Shown here: positions 1 through 7,725 of the stretch, piece after piece
Numbering within the stretch: the first letter of the stretch is position 1
Layout: each line of letters opens with the position of its first letter
Assembly (NCBI GenBank): GCA_934446465.1
Contig: CAKSEF010000012.1
Coordinates: 1 to 37,165, forward strand
Length of the DNA stretch: 37,165 nt
Reading direction: 5' to 3'
Source of the DNA: an uncultured Oscillospiraceae bacterium
GTDB taxonomy: Bacteria > Bacillota > Clostridia > Oscillospirales > JAAYXM01
The notes under the pieces: model-generated
The model's input: the letters and a program-made list of their open reading frames with translations, nothing else
Told to the model about the DNA's origin: nothing
Database searches by the model: none
Translations under genes and position numbers: made by a program

Positions 1-59
1 TTTTTCAGAACACTTTCCGCATCATCAACGGAAAGGCGGATGTTGCCTATTCTTATCAT
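1..59 (-). CDS. Probable FAD-dependent dehydrogenase, N-terminus only (partial)
   Basis: Nineteen codons run off the left edge from an ATG at 59 on the minus strand. The visible peptide MIRIGNIRLSVDDAESVLK resembles the start of the COG2509-type uncharacterised FAD-dependent dehydrogenases of Clostridia, which commonly begin MIRI.NI.L. A GAGGT lies upstream at a rather long spacing, and a plausible minus-strand promoter precedes it. The family assignment rests on the N-terminal signature alone, because no FAD-binding glycine motif is inside the window. Confidence 0.5.
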   Translation of the reverse strand, partial: MIRIGNIRLSVDDAESVLK

Positions 60-100
60 TGGAAAAATATACCTCGAATATGTGAAAAATATCAAGTATC

Positions 101-129
101 AGTATAGCAAAAAATATGAAAAAAGTAAA
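101..129 (-). promoter_or_regulatory. Sigma-A-type promoter for the leftmost minus-strand gene
   Basis: On the minus strand, TTTACT (124-129) is followed after 17 bp by TATACT (101-106), with a TGn extension just before the -10. It would start transcription about 35 nt upstream of the ATG at 59. Confidence 0.45.
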
Positions 130-164
130 TAATATAAGAAAAAAATAAATATAACCCGCATTGC

Positions 165-193
165 TTGACAATGCTTTTCGAGTGATATAAAAT
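165..193 (+). promoter_or_regulatory. Sigma-A promoter of uxaC
   Basis: A perfect -35 TTGACA (165-170) is followed by a 17-bp spacer and -10 TAAAAT (188-193). Transcription would begin near 200. The ATG at 203 would then be almost leaderless, which supports the downstream start at 233. Confidence 0.75.
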
Positions 194-232
194 ACACTTA
201 AAATGAGGAAAAGCAATGAAAGGAAAATGACA

Positions 233-1636
233 ATGAGCAGAAAATTCATGGACGAAGATTTTCTTCTGAAATCAAAAGAAGCGAAAAAGCTGTATCACGA
301 GTACGCGGAGAAGCTCCCTGTAATAGACTACCACTGCCACCTTATTCCCCGGCAGATTGCGGAGGATAAGCACTATGCCGACATAACCGAGGTCTGGCTC
401 GGCGGGGACCATTACAAATGGCGTGCAATGCGCGGATACGGTATTGATGAAAAATACATAACGGGCGACGCATCGCCGAAGGAAAAATTCATGAAGTGGG
501 CGGAGGTTATGCCATACTGCATCGGAAACCCGCTTTATCATTGGACGCACCTCGAGCTTAAGCGTTTTTTCGGAATCGATAAACCGCTCTGCCCCGAAAC
601 GGCAGAGGAAATATGGAACAAGTGCAACGAGATGCTTGCCCGCCCCGATTTCGGAGCGAGAGGTCTCATCACCCGTTCAAACGTTGAAATAATATGCACG
701 ACGGACGACCCGTGCGACACCCTTGAATATCACAAGGCAATCGCCGAGGACAAGAGCTTTAACGTTAAAGTTCTTCCCACATTCCGCCCCGACAAGGCAC
801 TCAACATACAGAACGGTGAGTTTGCGGGGTATATAAAGAAGCTCTCCGAGGCCGCCGGATTTGAGATAACGGACTTTGAAGCGCTTTGCCGTGCGCTTTC
901 TTCGCGCCTTGATTACTTTGTTGAGAACGGATGCCGTATAACCGACCATTCGCTTGAAACCGTGGAATATGCGGAACCCGATGCGGACGCGGCAAACATT
1001 GCGCTTGTTACCGCGCTTTCGGGCGGTGTGCTTTCGCAGGAGCAGATTTCCGTTTACCGCACGACGCTTCTCATTTATCTTGCCGAACAGTACAGCGAAA
1101 AAGGGCTTGCGATGCAGCTTCATATGGCGGCGACGAGAAACAACAACACCCCGGCATTTGAGAGACTCGGCCCCGACACGGGATACGACGGAATCGGAGA
1201 TAATGAGATTATAATTCCCCTCGGAAAAATTTTCGATGCGCTTGAGAAAAAAGGAAAACTTCCGAAAACCGTTCTTTACAGCCTAAACCCCTGCCACAAT
1301 GAACCGCTCATAGCTCTTGCAACGTGCTTCAACGGCCACGGCGTTGCGGGAAAAATGCAGCTCGGCTCGGCATGGTGGTTCAATGACCAGATGGACGGCA
1401 TGATTCGTCAGATGACGGCGCTCGGAAGCATAGGACTTCTCTCAAAGTTTGTGGGAATGCTCACGGACTCAAGAAGCTTCCTGAGCTACACAAGACATGA
1501 GTATTTCAGACGAATCGTCTGCAACATAATCGGTCAGTGGGCGGAAGACGGAGAAATATACGCCGATATGGAAACGCTCGGAAAAATTGTTTCCGACATC
1601 AGCTATTACAATACAAAAAATTACTTCTTCAATTAA
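233..1636 (+). CDS. uxaC: Uronate (glucuronate/galacturonate) isomerase
   Basis: UxaC converts D-glucuronate to D-fructuronate and D-galacturonate to D-tagaturonate, the entry step of cytoplasmic hexuronate catabolism. The 467-residue product has the family's usual length and its N-terminal signature: MDEDFLL near residue 6, DYHCHL with metal-type His34 and His36, then a GDHYKWRAMR block. I chose the ATG at 233 because an AGGA sits 8 nt upstream; ATGs at 203 and 227 are in frame but poorly placed. It is a single-gene unit between a consensus promoter and a strong terminator. No uxaB, uxuA or kdg genes are alongside, so the rest of the pathway must lie elsewhere. The metabolic link to the heparinase-like protein at 8871 is only an inference. 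Confidence 0.95.
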   Translation: MSRKFMDEDFLLKSKEAKKLYHEYAEKLPVIDYHCHLIPRQIAEDKHYADITEVWLGGDHYKWRAMRGYGIDEKYITGDASPKEKFMKWAEVMPYCIGNPLYHWTHLELKRFFGIDKPLCPETAEEIWNKCNEMLARPDFGARGLITRSNVEIICTTDDPCDTLEYHKAIAEDKSFNVKVLPTFRPDKALNIQNGEFAGYIKKLSEAAGFEITDFEALCRALSSRLDYFVENGCRITDHSLETVEYAEPDADAANIALVTALSGGVLSQEQISVYRTTLLIYLAEQYSEKGLAMQLHMAATRNNNTPAFERLGPDTGYDGIGDNEIIIPLGKIFDALEKKGKLPKTVLYSLNPCHNEPLIALATCFNGHGVAGKMQLGSAWWFNDQMDGMIRQMTALGSIGLLSKFVGMLTDSRSFLSYTRHEYFRRIVCNIIGQWAEDGEIYADMETLGKIVSDISYYNTKNYFFN

Positions 1637-1646
1637 AAGTTTTATG

Positions 1647-1685
1647 CGAAAGCCGATGTTTATATCGGCTTTCGTATTTTTTCTT
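1647..1685 (+). terminator. Rho-independent terminator after uxaC
   Basis: A perfect 11-bp stem, CGAAAGCCGAT (1647-1657) with ATCGGCTTTCG (1664-1674), has a 6-nt loop and is followed by a T-rich tract to about 1685. Confidence 0.85.
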
Positions 1686-1730
1686 GTTCGCCTGCAAAAA
1701 CTAAGCATGAATAATTTTGGAGGCGAAGAT

Positions 1731-2411
1731 ATGTCTGAAAATAAAAACGAACCCGAATCGCGCAAGGAGACGCGCGAGGATATAATAGAAACAGGCTCTG
1801 TAACGACAAAGGGTCGGATACACTGCATAACGATTATAGGTCAAATCGAGGGGCATACGGTTTTGCCGAGCGATACGAAATCGACGAAATATGAGCATAT
1901 ATGCCCGATGCTCGCCGCCGTCGAGGAGGACGACGAGACAGACGGTCTCCTTATTCTTCTCAATACCGTAGGCGGGGACATAGAAGCGGGACTCGCGATA
2001 GCGGAGCTCATTGCGGGGATGAGCAAACCGACGGCATCGCTCATTCTCGGCGGGGGACACTCTATCGGCGTTCCGCTTGCCGTTGCGGCGAAGCATTCGA
2101 TAATAGCCGAGACCGCGGCCGTAACCATTCACCCCGTGCGGATGAGCGGTGTTGTGGTGGGCGCACCGCAGACGTTTAACTATTTTGAACGCGTGCAGGA
2201 CAGAATAACAAGCTTCGTTTCGAGAAATTCAAACATGAGTGCGGAAAAATTCAGGGAATATATGCTCAAAGTGGGCGAGCTTGCAACAGACGTCGGAACT
2301 GTCATTTACGGCAAAGAGGCAGTCAACATAGGGCTTATCGACCGAGTGGGAACGCTCTCGGACGCACTTTCGTTTCTGCACGGCGAGATAGACAAAAGAA
2401 AAAATACTTGA
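1731..2411 (+). CDS. tepA: ClpP-fold serine protease, TepA family
   Basis: The 226-residue protein belongs to the ClpP/crotonase-fold proteases resembling B. subtilis TepA (translocation-enhancing protein YmfB). Visible signatures are a GGDIEAG block near 81-87, the nucleophile motif GGGHSIG with Ser111, and TIHPVR with His134, matching the ClpP Ser/His arrangement. The N-terminal 25 residues are charged and low in complexity. There is no signal peptide, so the protein is cytoplasmic. The ATG at 1731 follows a GGAGG at 1719-1723; an upstream in-frame start at 1587 would overlap uxaC and is rejected. TepA proteins have been linked to preprotein translocation and peptide degradation, but the substrate cannot be told from sequence. 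Confidence 0.88.
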   Translation: MSENKNEPESRKETREDIIETGSVTTKGRIHCITIIGQIEGHTVLPSDTKSTKYEHICPMLAAVEEDDETDGLLILLNTVGGDIEAGLAIAELIAGMSKPTASLILGGGHSIGVPLAVAAKHSIIAETAAVTIHPVRMSGVVVGAPQTFNYFERVQDRITSFVSRNSNMSAEKFREYMLKVGELATDVGTVIYGKEAVNIGLIDRVGTLSDALSFLHGEIDKRKNT

Positions 2412-2436
2412 AAAATGAATAAAGAACAAGTATAAT
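2408..2436 (+). promoter_or_regulatory. Sigma-A promoter of the DUF1858 gene
   Basis: TTGAAA (2408-2413, overlapping the tepA stop codon) is followed by a 17-bp spacer and TATAAT (2431-2436). This is a near-consensus promoter 31 bp upstream of the next start. Confidence 0.75.
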
Positions 2437-2466
2437 AAACTAAAAGAAACAGAAAGGGTGTTTACA

Positions 2467-2670
2467 ATGGCACAGATCACAAAAGATACAATTATCGGCG
2501 ACATTCTCGATATTGACGCAACAACGGCGCCGTACTTTTTTGAAATAGGAATGCACTGCCTCGGATGCCCCGCTTCCCGCGGAGAGACTCTCGAGCAGGC
2601 ATGCGAAGTACACGGCGTTGACGTTGACGCGCTTCTCGAAAAGCTTAACGACCATCTCGCAGGTAAGTAA
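2467..2670 (+). CDS. DUF1858 (ScdA N-terminal-like) small protein
   Basis: This 67-residue protein fits the DUF1858 family, which also forms the N-terminus of ScdA/RIC iron-sulfur-cluster repair proteins. The hallmark is the CLGC motif (residues 31-34) in the context GMHCLGCPAS, followed by an E-T-L-E-Q-A-C helix. The two cysteines may bind or sense metal, redox state or nitric oxide, but the stand-alone family has no settled function. The ATG at 2467 has AAAGGG 8 nt upstream; a GTG three codons earlier is possible but worse placed. The gene is transcribed from its own promoter and followed directly by a strong hairpin. Confidence 0.85.
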   Translation: MAQITKDTIIGDILDIDATTAPYFFEIGMHCLGCPASRGETLEQACEVHGVDVDALLEKLNDHLAGK

Positions 2671-2682
2671 TTCGCAGACATG

Positions 2683-2716
2683 GGGCGTGTCCTTATTATG
2701 AGGACACGCCCTTTTT
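2683..2716 (+). terminator. Strong terminator (or attenuator) between the DUF1858 gene and trmK
   Basis: An 11-bp perfect stem GGGCGTGTCCT (2683-2693) / AGGACACGCCC (2701-2711) with a 7-nt loop is followed by TTTTT (2712-2716). trmK starts 15 nt later and I see no promoter in between, so some read-through is likely needed for the downstream genes. Confidence 0.85.
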
Positions 2717-2731
2717 ATGGGGGATTCTGAA

Positions 2732-3418
2732 ATGGTAAAGTCTGTCTCCGCAAGGCTTTCGGCGGTAACGGAGCTTATAGGAAAGTGCGGTACGCTTGCG
2801 GACGTAGGATGCGACCACGCATACGTGGCAATCGGCGCCGTGAGAAACGGCAGGGCTGAAAAAGCCTATGCAAGCGATATAAAAAAGGGGCCTCTTGAAA
2901 ATGCCGGACGCGAAATTAAGAAGGCAGGGCTTGAGGACAGGATAACCACAGTCCTGTGCAACGGGCTCGAAAAAATTCCGCCGTGCGAATGTGTGGTCAT
3001 AGCGGGCATGGGCGGAGAGATGATTGCGGATATCATTTCCCGCGCGGAATGGGTGAGAAAAAACTGTACGCTCATATTACAGCCGATGACGCGTGCGGAC
3101 ATTCTGCGCAGCTATCTCTATGAAAACGGATTTGAAACAGAGAAAGAAATATTTGTGCGGGATGCAGGAAAGCTCTACTGTATCCTCCGTGTCCGCGGAG
3201 GAGAAAAGTGCGCATACGAGCCGTTTGAAAAATACATAAGCCGCGAGGGACTCGGGTCGGACGGCGCGGAGGAATATGTCGATTCAATAATTAAGAGACT
3301 CGAATATGAATACGGGCAGAGAAAAAGTTCGCACGCCGTCTCAGGCTCCGAGCTTTGCAGACGCGGTGAGGATATAGAATCTCTACGTGAAATGAGGGAG
3401 AAAACATGGAAACGGTAA
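2732..3418 (+). CDS. trmK: tRNA (adenine(22)-N1)-methyltransferase TrmK
   Basis: TrmK (YqfN) uses S-adenosylmethionine to make m1A22 in tRNA. The 228-residue protein has a Rossmann methyltransferase start with LADVGCDHAY (22-31), which is the family's SAM motif, a KGPL segment, and the characteristic IAGMGGEMIADI block around residue 90, then LQPM. I prefer the ATG at 2732, with a GGGGGA about 8 nt upstream, over the ATG at 2717 that touches the terminator T-run. It overlaps the next gene by 13 nt, so the two are translationally coupled. The trmK-yqfO pairing is conserved across Bacillota. Confidence 0.92.
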   Translation: MVKSVSARLSAVTELIGKCGTLADVGCDHAYVAIGAVRNGRAEKAYASDIKKGPLENAGREIKKAGLEDRITTVLCNGLEKIPPCECVVIAGMGGEMIADIISRAEWVRKNCTLILQPMTRADILRSYLYENGFETEKEIFVRDAGKLYCILRVRGGEKCAYEPFEKYISREGLGSDGAEEYVDSIIKRLEYEYGQRKSSHAVSGSELCRRGEDIESLREMREKTWKR

Positions 3419-4188
3419 ACGATGTATATAAAATACTAAACGAGGCATACCCCGTATCTCTTGCAGAGGAGTGGGACAATGTAGGCTTCCTTGCGGGACG
3501 CGGGAACACTGAGGTAAAAAAAATCCTCCTTGCGCTCGATATAACAAAACGCGTAATTTCGGAAGCCTCCGAAAAGGGCTGTAATCTGATAGTTTCGCAC
3601 CACCCCGTGATATTCACACCGCGCCGAAGCGTTACGGACGGAGACGTGTGCGGAGAGATATTGCTTGAGCTTATCGAAAACGGAATATCCGCGATATGTA
3701 TGCACACAAACCTTGATGCTGCGGAAAACGGCGTAAACGATGCGCTTGCGGAAGCTCTCGGAATTGAGGATTTCGCACCGCTCGATCCCTCCTGCGGAAT
3801 AGGAAGATACGGACGCATTTCGCAAACACTCGATTTTTCCGAGTTTTTAAGGCTTGTATGCGAAAAGCTCAAATGCAGCGGGGTTAAGTACCATGACGCG
3901 GGAAGAAAAGTGAAGAAGCTCGCCGTGGGAGGCGGGGCGTGCGGGGATTATATAAGACGTGCGTCAGACCTCGGATGCGACACATTCGTTACGGCGGACG
4001 TGAAGCATAACCAGTTCCTCGAAGCGGAAGCTCTCGGGATTAACGTGATTGACGCGGGGCATTTCGCAACTGAGGACGTAGTAATCGAAAGACTTTACGG
4101 GCTTCTCTCCGAGAGAATCGGCGGGGAGACGGTAATTGCTGCGGAAAACGATACGCCGTGCACCGATTTTTTTGTGATTAAGGAGTAA
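3406..4188 (+). CDS. yqfO: Nif3-like dinuclear metal centre protein (DUF34, YqfO)
   Basis: This 260-residue protein of the Nif3/NGG1p-interacting family has the expected metal ligands: His65-His66 in SHHP, His100 and Asp104 in HTNLD, and a C-terminal GHFATE. It is the short single-domain form, without the PII-like insertion that brings B. subtilis YqfO to about 370 residues. The biochemical role is unsettled; GTP cyclohydrolase-like and metal-handling roles have been suggested for the family. It starts inside trmK and ends 3 nt before rqcH, so trmK-yqfO-rqcH form one tight operon. Confidence 0.92.
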   Translation: METVNDVYKILNEAYPVSLAEEWDNVGFLAGRGNTEVKKILLALDITKRVISEASEKGCNLIVSHHPVIFTPRRSVTDGDVCGEILLELIENGISAICMHTNLDAAENGVNDALAEALGIEDFAPLDPSCGIGRYGRISQTLDFSEFLRLVCEKLKCSGVKYHDAGRKVKKLAVGGGACGDYIRRASDLGCDTFVTADVKHNQFLEAEALGINVIDAGHFATEDVVIERLYGLLSERIGGETVIAAENDTPCTDFFVIKE

Positions 4189-4191
4189 TCT

Positions 4192-5943
4192 ATGGCACTG
4201 GATGCGAACTACATTTCTGCGCTCGCAAAAGAGCTTAATGAAACTGTCGGAGGCTCGAGGATTGACAAAATCCACGAGCCTGAACGTGATGATATAGTAA
4301 TAGCACTGCGCGGGCCGAATATAAAGGGAAAGAAACTGCTTATTTCCGCAAATGCAGGTCTTCCGCGCGTCCATATGACGGCGTATTCGAGGGAGAATCC
4401 CGCCACCGCGCCGATGTTCTGCATGCTTTTAAGAAAGCATCTGACAAACGGGAAAATACTCGGCGTTTCGGCGCCCGAGTGCGAGAGAATAATCGATATA
4501 AAAATAGAAGTATGCGACGAAATGGGCATAAGGACATTGCGAACGCTCACGGCAGAGCTTATGGGCAGGCATTCAAATATTATTCTCCGCGGAGAAAACG
4601 ACAGAATAATAGAATGTCTCAAACGCGTTGACTTTGAGATGAGCGAAAAAAGGCAGGTTCTTCCGGGATTGTTTTATGAGCTTCCCCCGAAGCCCGAAAA
4701 AATAAATCCGCGCGATTATGCGCGCGCGGTGCTGTTTGATATTATATGCGCCGAAAACGGCGAAATTCCGTGTGATAAATGGATTCTTTCAAAGTTCCTC
4801 GGATTTTCTCCGCTGATTGCGAGGGAGATAGCATACCGTGCGTCGGGAGATACATCGGCGCGTATGTCAGGGCTTTCGCCCGCCGAGCGGGAGAGAATGG
4901 CGTCGTCGATTTTGGAGGCGTCGTGCGGAGATATGTCCCCGTGCATAGTCTATGACGGAAAGCACCCGTTCGAATTTTCATATATGCCGATAACGCAATA
5001 TGAAAACGCTATGCGCGCGGAGCATAGAGCGAGTCTGTCCGATACGCTCGCGGAGTTCTGTGAGGTACGCGCCGTGCGGGAAAGCATGAAGAGAAAAACC
5101 GCGGATATGGCAAGAATTGTAAAGAACGCACATTCGAGGGCAGAGAGGAAGCTCGCGCTTCGCCGTGAGGAGCTTGAAAAAGCAAAGGACCGCGGGGAGC
5201 TTATTCGGCGTGCGGAGCTCATATCGGCAAACATCTACCGCCTCGAAAAGGGTATGACATCGTTTATTGCCGCGGACTATTACAATAACGGCACCGAGAT
5301 TGAAATCAAGCTCGATTCGCGCTGTACACCGCAGGAGAATGCCGAAAAGCTGTTCCGCGAATACAGGCGCATGAAAAATGCGGAAAAAAATCTCACGGGT
5401 CAGGTAAAGGACGCGGAAGAGGAAATTATGTACCTTGAATCCGTGCTTGAGAGCATAGAGCGCGCCGAGAACACGGCAGACACGGAAGAGATACGCGCCG
5501 AGCTTCGCGAAACAGGGTACATCGACAGAAAATCGTCAAAAGAAAAGCAAGGCAGAAAGAGCGTTCTTCGTCCTTACTGCTTTGTTTCAAGCGACGGAAT
5601 TGCAATATATGCAGGAAGAAACAATAAGCAAAACGACATTCTCACTCTGAAGAGCGCGATGAAAAACGATATGTGGATGCACACGAAAAATATCCCGGGC
5701 TCACACGTTATAATAGAGTGCGCGGGGAGGGAGCTTCCGAACAGAACGATTACCGAAGCGGCGATAATAGCGGCATATTTCTCAAAAGCGCGCGAATCGG
5801 AGAACGTACCCGTTGACTACACGCCCGTGCGCTTTGTGAAAAAGCCGCAGGGCTCGCCGCCCGGGCGCGTCATATACTCAACATCTCAGACCGCATACGT
5901 TACCCCCGATGAGGAGCTTGTAAAGAAACTTATCAAAGACTGA
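4192..5943 (+). CDS. rqcH: Ribosome-quality-control factor RqcH (NFACT / Rqc2 homologue)
   Basis: RqcH binds stalled large ribosomal subunits and recruits tRNA-Ala to add C-terminal alanine tails that mark nascent chains for degradation. The 583-residue protein shows the family order: NFACT-N (1-200, with RIDKIHEP, LLISANAG, NPATAPMFCMLLRKHL and RQVLPG), a middle helical part with a charged coiled coil (about 290-410), and NFACT-R (about 460-570, with YAGRNNKQND and the MWMHTKNIPGSHVII block). At the usual DR motif before the conserved IIDIKI, the sequence reads ER (98-99). The ATG follows AAGGAG, which overlaps the end of yqfO. The last 11 bp overlap the converging minus-strand gene. Older names are FbpA, PavA and YloA. 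Confidence 0.93.
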   Translation: MALDANYISALAKELNETVGGSRIDKIHEPERDDIVIALRGPNIKGKKLLISANAGLPRVHMTAYSRENPATAPMFCMLLRKHLTNGKILGVSAPECERIIDIKIEVCDEMGIRTLRTLTAELMGRHSNIILRGENDRIIECLKRVDFEMSEKRQVLPGLFYELPPKPEKINPRDYARAVLFDIICAENGEIPCDKWILSKFLGFSPLIAREIAYRASGDTSARMSGLSPAERERMASSILEASCGDMSPCIVYDGKHPFEFSYMPITQYENAMRAEHRASLSDTLAEFCEVRAVRESMKRKTADMARIVKNAHSRAERKLALRREELEKAKDRGELIRRAELISANIYRLEKGMTSFIAADYYNNGTEIEIKLDSRCTPQENAEKLFREYRRMKNAEKNLTGQVKDAEEEIMYLESVLESIERAENTADTEEIRAELRETGYIDRKSSKEKQGRKSVLRPYCFVSSDGIAIYAGRNNKQNDILTLKSAMKNDMWMHTKNIPGSHVIIECAGRELPNRTITEAAIIAAYFSKARESENVPVDYTPVRFVKKPQGSPPGRVIYSTSQTAYVTPDEELVKKLIKD

Positions 5944-6670
5944 TATCGTCGGCGATGTCGGCTATTTCGCGGAGCGTGAGAAATACATCTTCAATGCCGA
6001 GTCTCATTGCGAGACGAACCTTTTCCGTTATGGTTTTTGCATCGTCGAACAGGACGAAACCGCACCCGTCGTCGGGAGTCGGGTATGTAAAATAATTTAC
6101 TATCATCTGCGGTGAAAAGAACCCGCCGGCCCCGAAGCGCTCGCACAATGAACGAAATTCCGAAAGCGAAAGACGTTCTCCCGTCGGATTCTCGGCGGGC
6201 ATTTTGAACCGTGAGACGGTTCTCGGAACGGCAAGTGCAAGGCGCTTGTGTTCGCGCAGGAGCATTTCGAGGTATTCCGAAAGCACTCCGCCCGAGATGT
6301 CGGCCGCCGCGACCGGCACGGCATCACGGCACGCTTCGGCAAATGCGAGCGGGACGAAGATTTTCTCCGTCCGCCGTGAAAGCGCGGATACCGTTTCACT
6401 CATGATTTCGGCGGATTTGCCTGACGGGGTGAGGTCGCTGTCGAGGAAAACGCCGGAGAAACGGCGCGCCCTGTATTCATCGTATATGGACGCGGCAATG
6501 TGGGAGTCGGCATTGTCCATTGAAACAATCATGACTCCGCCGTCGCTCTCCACGTTCTTTTCCGACATAAGAACGTTCCCGCGCGCGGCATACGAGAGGT
6601 GCGCTTTCTTGAAGGTGTTTCCGAAAAAAGGAAATTTTTCGTTTGCCGAGTATATCACGAAGATGTTCAA
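5933..6670 (-). CDS. Unrecognised 245-residue protein, possibly degenerate GH18-like
   Basis: I do not recognise this protein with confidence. It starts at a TTG (6670) with AAGGAG about 8 nt upstream and has no signal peptide or membrane segment. Alternating strand-helix units suggest a TIM barrel: GGVMIVSM near 44, FSGVFLDSDL near 71-80 (where a GH18 enzyme would have its DxxDxDxE motif), a glycine/aromatic strand near 192, and a C-terminal LFDDAKTITEKVRLAMRLG segment like the end of spore-associated GH18 proteins. The catalytic glutamate is absent, so any such domain would be non-enzymatic. It is a lone minus-strand gene, overlapping rqcH by 11 bp at its 3' end and divergent from yqeG. Confidence 0.75.
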   Translation of the reverse strand: MNIFVIYSANEKFPFFGNTFKKAHLSYAARGNVLMSEKNVESDGGVMIVSMDNADSHIAASIYDEYRARRFSGVFLDSDLTPSGKSAEIMSETVSALSRRTEKIFVPLAFAEACRDAVPVAAADISGGVLSEYLEMLLREHKRLALAVPRTVSRFKMPAENPTGERLSLSEFRSLCERFGAGGFFSPQMIVNYFTYPTPDDGCGFVLFDDAKTITEKVRLAMRLGIEDVFLTLREIADIADDISL

Positions 6671-6683
6671 TTTAATCGTCTCC

Positions 6684-6712
6684 TTGATATGATTTGACCT
6701 TTATGATATACT
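6684..6712 (+). promoter_or_regulatory. Sigma-A promoter of yqeG
   Basis: TTGATA (6684-6689), a 17-bp spacer and TATACT (6707-6712) lie about 40 bp before the start. A 14-bp AT palindrome (6712-6725) covers the expected transcription start. Confidence 0.6.
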
Positions 6713-6753
6713 ATAATATATTATATATAAAGCATGTGTATTCGGAGGATTGT

Positions 6754-7227
6754 ATGTATTCTTTATTTAAACCCGTGGAGGCCGACTTGGTGCTCGGAAG
6801 CGTGTTCGAGCTGAGCGGCGAATATCTCGCCTCACACGGCATACGGGTATTAATAGCCGATTTGGACAATACGGTCGGAAAAAACAGCGAGAAAACACCG
6901 CGCGAGGAAATTGTCGAATGGGTGAAAAGCCTGCGCGATAACGGAATCAGTCTCGCGGTCGTTTCAAATAATACCATGGAGCGCGTAGGAAAGTTCTGCG
7001 AACCGCTCGGCATAAAGGACTATTATTGGAGAAGCGGGAAGCCGAGAATACGTGCGATTAAGATGGCGATGGAACGTCTCGGAGGAACGGTCGGCACCAC
7101 TGCGCTGGTCGGGGATAAATATACGACGGACGTGCTCGGCGCGAAGCGTCTCGGGATAATGGCAATAAAAGTGAGCAAGCTTAAAAAAAGGAAGGTGTTT
7201 CTGTGTGAAAAAAATAATGATAATTAA
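6754..7227 (+). CDS. yqeG: HAD superfamily (subfamily IIIA) phosphatase YqeG
   Basis: The 157-residue protein matches the YqeG group of HAD phosphatases. Motif I is DLDNT (Asp36, Asp38), motif II is VVSNN, and the C-terminal GDKYTTD supplies the acidic motif. The bacterial substrate is unknown; the eukaryotic relative is the mitochondrial phosphatidylglycerophosphate phosphatase PTPMT1/GEP4-like group. The ATG at 6754 has a GGAGG at 6744-6748, whereas the longer reading from 6694 would begin inside the promoter. Its 3' end overlaps aroQ by 23 nt, which implies translational coupling. Confidence 0.9.
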   Translation: MYSLFKPVEADLVLGSVFELSGEYLASHGIRVLIADLDNTVGKNSEKTPREEIVEWVKSLRDNGISLAVVSNNTMERVGKFCEPLGIKDYYWRSGKPRIRAIKMAMERLGGTVGTTALVGDKYTTDVLGAKRLGIMAIKVSKLKKRKVFLCEKNNDN

Positions 7228-7636
7228 CGGTCCGAACCTTGCCGCACTCGGCAAGCGTGAAACACATATCTACGGAACGGAAACGCTTGACGACATAATC
7301 GCATACACAAGAAAAAAGACGAGCGAATTAAACGTGGAGATTGAGGCACGGCAGACAAACAGCGAAAGCGCGATAATCGACTATCTCTACGAAGCAAAAG
7401 GAAAAGGCTTTGACGGGATAGTGCTGAACGCCGCCGCCTATTCGCACTACAGCATTGCAATAAGAGACGCAATAGCTTCCGTCATGCTTCCGTGCGTTGA
7501 GGTGCATTTGAGCAATATTTTTGCAAGAGACGAGTTCCGCGCAAAGTCCGTCATTTCGGCGGTATGCATCGGCGTAATTTCGGGATTCGGAAAAAATGTT
7601 TACGCAATGGGAATCGATGCGCTTTGCAATATGTAA
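7205..7636 (+). CDS. aroQ: Type II 3-dehydroquinate dehydratase
   Basis: AroQ dehydrates 3-dehydroquinate to 3-dehydroshikimate in the shikimate pathway as a dodecamer. At 143 residues it is of normal size and carries the type II signatures: NGPNL (8-12), catalytic Arg18 and Tyr23, Asn75 and His81 in NAAAYSHYS, Glu99 and His101 in EVHLSN, and Arg108. The usual NPGAY/NPAAY is NAAAY here. It starts at a GTG (7205) inside yqeG, with AAGGAAGG upstream. The aroQ-efp order resembles B. subtilis yqhS-yqhT-efp, but the intervening peptidase gene yqhT is missing. Confidence 0.94.
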   Translation: MKKIMIINGPNLAALGKRETHIYGTETLDDIIAYTRKKTSELNVEIEARQTNSESAIIDYLYEAKGKGFDGIVLNAAAYSHYSIAIRDAIASVMLPCVEVHLSNIFARDEFRAKSVISAVCIGVISGFGKNVYAMGIDALCNM

Positions 7637-7644
7637 AAAAATGC

Positions 7645-7673
7645 TTGCAAAATGGTATAATATAGGGTAAAAT
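7645..7673 (+). promoter_or_regulatory. Sigma-A promoter of efp
   Basis: TTGCAA (7645-7650), a 17-bp spacer and TAAAAT (7668-7673) give efp and the following gene their own transcription start. A second TATAAT at 7656 lacks a matching -35. Confidence 0.65.
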
Positions 7674-7725
7674 ATATTAGGTTTTATTAAAAGAAATACT
7701 TTTTCTTACAAACGGAGGATTTTAA

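Noticed and set aside
25..249. 74-residue hydrophobic reading frame on the minus strand
   Set aside because: It overlaps the uxaC promoter and start and the minus-strand ATG at 59. Its hydrophobicity follows from A-rich DNA and it has no ribosome-binding site.
6712..6725. 14-bp perfect palindrome TATAATATATTATA
   Set aside because: It is simple alternating A/T sequence over a promoter. It could be an operator, but low complexity makes chance likely.
7637..7725. Possible riboswitch in the efp leader
   Set aside because: The leader is short and A/T-rich with a clear promoter and ribosome-binding site; no conserved aptamer-like structure is visible.
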